Of a DNA stretch of 11,212 nt, positions 7,312 to 11,212 are shown one piece after another. The stretch's first letter is position 1. Every line of letters begins with the position of its first letter. The translations under genes were made by a program, and so were the position numbers. The notes beneath the pieces were generated by a model that was not told the DNA's origin, ran no database searches, and saw only the letters and a list, made by a program, of their open reading frames with translations. The DNA is taken from the NCBI GenBank assembly GCA_023388035.1, contig JAEWGY010000028.1, positions 1 through 11,212 of the forward strand, written 5' to 3'. Source of the stretch: Bacillota bacterium (GTDB lineage Bacteria > Bacillota_I > Bacilli_A > Erysipelotrichales > Erysipelotrichaceae).

Positions 7312-7608
7312 ATGGATACACTTAATAAAAAAATGTTATCAGAAATCTTAGCTGAAAATTTTAATCTAACTAAAAAAGATTCTGCTGATATCGTTAATTT
7401 ACTTTTAGATGAAATCCAAAAAGCACTAAGAGAAGGAAAAACAGTTGAATTAAAAGGTTTAGGTAAATTCGAAGTTAAAACTAGAAAAGCAAGAACAGCT
7501 ATTAACCTTAAAACTCGTGAAAAAATTCAAGTTCCAGATTCTTCTGTTGTTAAATTTAAAGTTAGCAAATTACTTAAGGATGCTGTAAAAGACGTTAAAG
7601 TTAAATAG
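7312..7608 (+). CDS. hup: HU-family DNA-binding protein
   Basis: Small dimeric nucleoid protein that bends DNA and supports chromosome compaction, replication and recombination. The 98 residues are typical (about 90-100). Seen: N-terminal helices (MDTLNKKMLSEILAENF), LKGLGKFEV (47-55, the GFGKFEV saddle), a DNA-binding beta arm about 55-75, and VKFKVSKLLKDAVK at the C-terminal helix. Oddity: the arm-tip motif RNP, whose proline intercalates into DNA, reads INL here (I64-N65-L66), so the proline is missing. The neighbouring arm residues stay basic (KTRKAR, KTREK). It has its own extended -10 promoter and strong ribosome site, and is followed by a terminator. By length and GLGKFEV it is HU-like rather than IHF. 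Whether it is the only HU of the genome cannot be seen. Confidence 0.93.
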   Translation: MDTLNKKMLSEILAENFNLTKKDSADIVNLLLDEIQKALREGKTVELKGLGKFEVKTRKARTAINLKTREKIQVPDSSVVKFKVSKLLKDAVKDVKVK

Positions 7609-7616
7609 TAACATAG

Positions 7617-7640
7617 TAAAAGACTCAAACGAGTCTTTTA
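7617..7640. terminator. Intrinsic terminator between convergent hup and xerD
   Basis: A 10-bp stem (7617-7626 with 7631-7640, core AAAAGACTC/GAGTCTTTT) around the loop AAAC, followed on the + strand by TTTAAAT. The A-run/T-run symmetry lets it work for hup on + and, from 30 bp beyond the xerD stop, for the - strand operon. Confidence 0.85.
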
Positions 7641-7652
7641 TTTAAATATATT

Positions 7653-7680
7653 ACTTCGCATAATGTATCTTATCCATTTT
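7653..7680. other. dif-like sequence overlapping the 3' end of xerD (tentative)
   Basis: Reads ACTTCGCATAA (7653-7663), centre TGTATC (7664-7669), then TTATCCATTTT (7670-7680). The block CGCATAATGTAT followed one base later by TTAT is identical to the core of E. coli dif as I remember it, and the ACTTC start matches B. subtilis dif. The outer part of the right arm does not match. It covers the xerD stop codon and last codons. It may be coincidence. Confidence 0.3.
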
Positions 7681-8572
7681 TATTTAAAGGATGATATTTA
7701 AGATAAGATTCCTTTAATCTTTTTTTATTAATATGAGTATATATTTCAGTTGTTGAAATATCACTATGTCCTAATAATTCCTGGATTGATCTTAAATCTA
7801 AGCCATTTTCTAATAAATGAGTAGCATAAGAATGTCTTAATTTATGTGGTGTTATTGTTTTATTAATACCAACACTTCTTACTATCTTTTTAAGATAATT
7901 TTCGATTTCATAATCATATAATTTTTTACCATTCATTTTGAAAAATAATAAATCACTATGTAGAATATTATATTTATTACGATAATTTTCTTTATAATTA
8001 TTTAATCTTTTTTCTAGATGTTTAGTTAATGGGATCATTCTGATCTTAGCACCCTTACCATGGATTCTAACAATATTATCATTAAAATCAGAAATTTTTA
8101 GATTGATGAGTTCTGATATTCTTAAGCCTAAACCATATATTGTTTCAAAAATAGTATGAAATAAAAATTCTTCATCAATTTGATCATCAAAATAAGTAAA
8201 AATTTTATCAATTTCTTCCTTGCTGCAATATTCAGGTAATTTTTTATAAGCTTTTTTAATTTCTATTTTACTTGCGATATTATTAAAATTATATTTAAAA
8301 TTTAAATAGTTAAATAAATTTTTGATGGCTGTTCTTAGATGATTCAAAGAATTTACAGACAGTAACTTACTATTTTCGATAATACAATTATTTAAATCAT
8401 CAAAGCTAAGATCATTAATTTTAATAATATTATGATTATTACAATATGTTAATAATTTATTTAAATCATTATGATAACTAGCGATTGTTTTTTTACTTTT
8501 AGCTTCATTATATTCTAAATTATTAAGATATTCAGCAATTGCATCCTTACAATCAATTTTAAATTCTGGCAT
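7670..8572 (-). CDS. xerD: Tyrosine recombinase XerD/XerC type
   Basis: Site-specific recombinase that resolves chromosome dimers at dif. Seen in 300 residues: an N-terminal core-binding SAM-like domain (about 1-105, with TIASYHNDLNKLLTYC) and a catalytic domain with the full set R151 (GLGLRISEL), K173 (HGKGAKIRMIPL), H243 and R246 (HKLRHSYATHLLENG), H269 (LLGHSDISTTEIY) and the nucleophile Y278 (IYTHI). Length and motifs fit XerC/XerD; it is shorter than streptococcal XerS (about 356), and no phage gene is near, so a phage integrase is unlikely. I infer XerD, but XerC cannot be excluded. It overlaps recN by 14 bp and lacks a clear ribosome site, so coupled translation is likely. It is the last gene of the - strand run. 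A dif-like sequence overlaps its stop codon. Confidence 0.88.
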   Translation of the reverse strand: MPEFKIDCKDAIAEYLNNLEYNEAKSKKTIASYHNDLNKLLTYCNNHNIIKINDLSFDDLNNCIIENSKLLSVNSLNHLRTAIKNLFNYLNFKYNFNNIASKIEIKKAYKKLPEYCSKEEIDKIFTYFDDQIDEEFLFHTIFETIYGLGLRISELINLKISDFNDNIVRIHGKGAKIRMIPLTKHLEKRLNNYKENYRNKYNILHSDLLFFKMNGKKLYDYEIENYLKKIVRSVGINKTITPHKLRHSYATHLLENGLDLRSIQELLGHSDISTTEIYTHINKKRLKESYLKYHPLNKNG

Positions 8573-10187
8573 TTTTTAATAATTCCATAACTATATTTTT
8601 ACTTGCTGATGAATTATTACCTGATAGAATATTAGCTAATTCATCGATTCTCGCTTCATGATTTAATAAATTAATAGATGCATTGGTATTATCATCAATA
8701 TCATTTTTAACAACCTTATAATGAAAATCAGCATATGATGCAAGTGAAGCTGAATGCGAAATACATAATACTTGCATGTCCTTAGAAAGTTTATACATTT
8801 TTTTAGCAATCATAATAGAAGTCTTACCACTTACCCCTACATCAATTTCATCAAAGATAATAATTTTAGTATTTAAAACCTTAGCGAAAATACATTTTAA
8901 TGACAATAATAATCGTGACATTTCACCGCCACTAGCAGTTTTACTTAAAGAATTTAAGGCTTGACCCTTATTAAAGGAAATTAAAAAATCAATAGCATCA
9001 ATCCCCTTTTTACTTAATGTTTCATCAAATTTAATTTTAAAATCAGCATCAACTATATTAAGTTCCTTTAATTCATTTATGATTTCACTTTCTAAATTTT
9101 GAGCCACCTTTTTTCTTTTTAAAGAAAGTTTATTAGCTTCTCTATTAAAATTCATTACAGCAACATCATACTGTTTTTTAGTAGTATCTAATAGTTTATC
9201 ACGGTTTTCAAAACTTTCAATATTTTCTTTTAATTGCTTATAGTAATCTTGAATTTTACTGATGCTATTACCATATTTACGTTTTAATTTTGAAATTAAA
9301 AATAAACGATTTTGAATTTCTTCCATTCTTGATTCATCATAATAGAAATCATATCTTATCTTTGTTAGTTTATTTATTTCATCAGTTAAATTATAGTAAT
9401 TATTATATATATTCTCTTTAATTGAAATGATTCGATCATCTTTTAATTTGAAATCAAAATTATCAATAAGCTGTTTTAAACGATCTTCAATTTGGTTAAA
9501 TTCATCTAAAATATCATTAATTTTATTAGAGGTCTCTTCATAATATTTTAAATTAAACTCTTCTTTTTTTAATTCTTCTTCCTCATTTTCGCTGAAATTA
9601 GCCTCTTCTATTTCCTTTAATTCATGTTTATATAATTCTAAATCATTTAAATTAAATTCAATTTGTTCTAAATCATTTAATTTATTTTTTAGGCTAATCA
9701 TTTCATTATATTTATTCTCTACTTCCTTAATTAAATCATCATCATTTAGATAAGTATCTAATAAAGCTAAATAATTATCCTTAGTGAAAAGTAATTGATT
9801 ATCTTTTTGAGAGTGAAAATCAATATAATTATTGAATATATCATTTAAAATATTTAAAGAAACAATTCTATTATTTATTTTTGATATCGTTCTATCCAAG
9901 GAAATTTCTCTTGAAACGAACACTTCTTCTAAGATATCAATGTCATGTTCCTTTAGTTTTTTAACTAGATAGGGATCATTATCAAAAGAAGCTTCGATAA
10001 TACATTTATTTTTATTATTAGTGATTAATTTTTTATCAATCCTAGCACCTAAAAGATAATTTAAGGCAGTAAGAAAAATTGATTTACCTACCCCTGTCTC
10101 ACCTGTAAAAACACTAAATCCCTTATTAAATTCGATTGTTTGATTTTTAAATAAAATAAAATTAATTACATTTAGATGTCTTAACAT
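8559..10187 (-). CDS. recN: DNA repair ATPase RecN
   Basis: SMC-like cohesin-type ATPase recruited early to double-strand breaks. The 542 residues are slightly short (about 550-575 is usual). Seen: N-terminal head with Walker A GETGVGKS (29-36), a coiled-coil section about 150-370, and C-terminal head with signature TASGGEMSR (417-425), Walker B IIIFDEIDVGVSG (442-454), and H478 in the switch region. Two usually strong motifs differ: DIHGQHEHQ reads DFHSQKDNQ (123-131), and the THLPQ switch reads SHSAS (477-481). Key ATPase residues remain, so it should be active. The start overlaps the ispA stop (TAATG), with a weak GAGAG ribosome site. In many Firmicutes argR precedes recN; here ispA does. 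Its 3' end overlaps xerD, placing two DNA maintenance genes together. Confidence 0.95.
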   Translation of the reverse strand: MLRHLNVINFILFKNQTIEFNKGFSVFTGETGVGKSIFLTALNYLLGARIDKKLITNNKNKCIIEASFDNDPYLVKKLKEHDIDILEEVFVSREISLDRTISKINNRIVSLNILNDIFNNYIDFHSQKDNQLLFTKDNYLALLDTYLNDDDLIKEVENKYNEMISLKNKLNDLEQIEFNLNDLELYKHELKEIEEANFSENEEEELKKEEFNLKYYEETSNKINDILDEFNQIEDRLKQLIDNFDFKLKDDRIISIKENIYNNYYNLTDEINKLTKIRYDFYYDESRMEEIQNRLFLISKLKRKYGNSISKIQDYYKQLKENIESFENRDKLLDTTKKQYDVAVMNFNREANKLSLKRKKVAQNLESEIINELKELNIVDADFKIKFDETLSKKGIDAIDFLISFNKGQALNSLSKTASGGEMSRLLLSLKCIFAKVLNTKIIIFDEIDVGVSGKTSIMIAKKMYKLSKDMQVLCISHSASLASYADFHYKVVKNDIDDNTNASINLLNHEARIDELANILSGNNSSASKNIVMELLKNARI

Positions 10188-10987
10188 TATTTCTCTCTTT
10201 CTTTAACTATATCAATTAAACTTAGAAGATTTTTATTATTTAAATTAATTGTTTTTAAAATTCTATTTATTTCATCAAAAATAGTATTAAGTGTTTGTTT
10301 ACACTCTTCACTATCTTGATAATTTAATATTGAGCGATTACTTTTTTCGCTATCTAATAAATCATCCTGGATTTGAAAAGCTAAACCAAAAAGTTCACCT
10401 AATTTATTATAGTTAAATTTATTTTTTTCATCCTTAATAATATACATTGAAATATTAAAGGCTGCTTTGAATAATGCTCCAGTTTTATAACTAAATAATT
10501 CAATAACTTTTTGTAAGTTATTCACATACCCTTCATTAATATCAATTATTTGCCCCTTAATCATACCATTTGCACCAGCGTTAAATGATAATTCTTTGCT
10601 TATTTTAACCTTTAAATTATCTTCATCTAAACTGGCATTAACAAGTAAAAAGGCATTAGTTAATAATGCGGAACCAATTAATAAAGCATTTGCTTCACCA
10701 AATTTTTTATGAACCGATAATTTACCCCTACGATAATCATCATTATCCATACATGGTAAATCATCATGAACTAAGGAGTAGGCATGGATCATTTCTAGTG
10801 CTAAAGCATGAGCGAAAGCCTTTTTAGGATCAAATCCTTTATCTAAACAGATTGCTAGAATAATTTTAGCTCTAATACGCTTACCACCTTCCAAAGCATA
10901 AAGCATCCCTTCTCTTAGAATATCATTTTCAATATAAGCGAGTCTTCTTTTAATATATGACTCAAATAATTCTAAAGTTCTATTCAT
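10187..10987 (-). CDS. ispA: Polyprenyl (farnesyl/geranylgeranyl) diphosphate synthase
   Basis: Condenses isopentenyl diphosphate with allylic diphosphates to make C15-C20 prenyl diphosphates, precursors of undecaprenyl phosphate and quinones. Seen: GGKRIRA (34-40), IHAYSLVHDDLPCMD with the bacterial first Asp-rich motif DDxxxxD (75-81), RRGK..VHKKFGEANALL (86-103), YKTGALF (167-173), and second Asp-rich motif FQIQDDLLD (204-212). It is 266 residues, against about 290-300 for IspA. Departures from family positions: RA for RP after GGKRI, GSALL for GDALL (S106), GMIKGQ for GM.GGQ, and loss of the LGK..GSD segment after the second Asp-rich motif. Both metal-binding motifs are intact, so activity is likely. 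It overlaps xseB by 8 bp (ATGAATAG) and lacks its own clear ribosome site. The symbol follows context; chain length of the product is not known. Confidence 0.88.
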   Translation of the reverse strand: MNRTLELFESYIKRRLAYIENDILREGMLYALEGGKRIRAKIILAICLDKGFDPKKAFAHALALEMIHAYSLVHDDLPCMDNDDYRRGKLSVHKKFGEANALLIGSALLTNAFLLVNASLDEDNLKVKISKELSFNAGANGMIKGQIIDINEGYVNNLQKVIELFSYKTGALFKAAFNISMYIIKDEKNKFNYNKLGELFGLAFQIQDDLLDSEKSNRSILNYQDSEECKQTLNTIFDEINRILKTINLNNKNLLSLIDIVKEREK

Positions 10988-11168
10988 GATTTTTAATCTT
11001 ATTTATTTCTTCTTCGTATAATTTAATATCTGATTTTAGTTTAGTAATAAGCTCCATCCCTTCTTTAAATAGTTTAAAATTATTATCTATATCAATTTCA
11101 CTATCAGACATCTTTTTAACAATTTCATCTAACTTTTGCATTTTAAGAGCTAATTTTAAATCTTCCAT
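10980..11168 (-). CDS. xseB: Exodeoxyribonuclease VII small subunit
   Basis: Small helical subunit that, in several copies, binds the large subunit XseA to form exonuclease VII, which degrades single-stranded DNA into oligonucleotides. The 62 residues are a little short (about 70-85 is common). The family pattern is clear: KLDEIVKKMSDSEIDIDNNF then KLFKEGMELI and a charged helical tail, matching LEEIV..LE....L...L.LFEEG..L. The start ATG has GGAGG (complement of 11177-11181) 8 bp upstream. It follows xseA with no gap (TAA then ATG) and overlaps ispA by 8 bp, the standard xseA-xseB-ispA order, which strongly supports the call. Confidence 0.87.
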   Translation of the reverse strand: MEDLKLALKMQKLDEIVKKMSDSEIDIDNNFKLFKEGMELITKLKSDIKLYEEEINKIKNHE

Positions 11169-11212
11169 TTATTTAACCTCCACTACTTTAGTTCTAATTT
11201 GTTTATCTTTAT
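11169..11212 (-). CDS. xseA: Exodeoxyribonuclease VII large subunit, last codons only
   Basis: On the - strand, one frame from the window edge reads KDKQIRTKVVEVK and then TAA directly before the xseB ATG. This fits the XseA C-terminus, which typically ends in a DG.i.a.V.ev strand, and xseA nearly always precedes xseB. Only 13 residues are visible, so the call rests mainly on position; the rest of the gene and the operon promoter lie beyond the window. Confidence 0.6.
   Translation of the reverse strand, partial: KDKQIRTKVVEVK

Noticed and set aside
7670..8572. Phage or transposon integrase, hence an integrated element
   Set aside because: Length and motifs fit chromosomal Xer; it is embedded in a housekeeping operon, with no attachment repeats, phage genes or change of base composition nearby.
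1863..9000. Several open frames of 60-95 codons opposite smc, ackA, ftsY/ylxM and recN
   Set aside because: They are antisense shadows of well-conserved genes, with no ribosome sites or recognisable domains.

Overview
The window is a stretch of core chromosome from a very AT-rich, low-GC Gram-positive-type bacterium. The best fit is a reduced Bacilli/Tenericutes lineage (Acholeplasma-, RF39- or Erysipelotrichia-like). Evidence: the smc-ftsY-ylxM and xseA-xseB-ispA-recN neighbourhoods are typical of Firmicutes; smc is short, as in mollicutes; G+C is very low by eye. TGA acts as a stop (ftsY and ylxM end with it) and Trp is TGG, so this is not a code-4 mycoplasma. No mobile element, CRISPR array, tRNA or rRNA was seen.

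Layout. (1) Positions 1-680, + strand: the 3' part of an Fe-S L-serine dehydratase gene, cut by the window edge. (2) 681-915: a 235-bp intergenic region richer than it looks. It holds an inverted repeat, a near-consensus sigma-A promoter, a structured stretch that looks like a ~100-nt untranslated RNA, an intrinsic terminator, and then an extended -10 promoter lying so close to smc that its mRNA should be leaderless. (3) 916-7252, + strand: a tight gene run smc (chromosome organisation), ftsY (SRP receptor), ylxM (SRP-linked HTH protein), ackA (acetate kinase, ATP from acetyl phosphate), nrnA (nanoRNase/pAp phosphatase). (4) 7280-7640: hup (HU protein) with its own promoter, a strong ribosome site and a terminator that can serve both strands. 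(5) 7670-11212, - strand: an overlapping run xseA (last codons only), xseB, ispA, recN, xerD, converging on hup. It covers exonuclease VII, prenyl diphosphate synthesis, double-strand break repair and chromosome dimer resolution.

The genes are mostly housekeeping and well conserved. No wholly new multi-gene system is visible. The most interesting signals are the promoter-RNA-terminator unit upstream of smc, the probable leaderless smc mRNA, a dif-like sequence overlapping the 3' end of xerD, an HU protein lacking its DNA-intercalating proline, an SMC with both arms shortened, and divergence at usually conserved positions of IspA and RecN.
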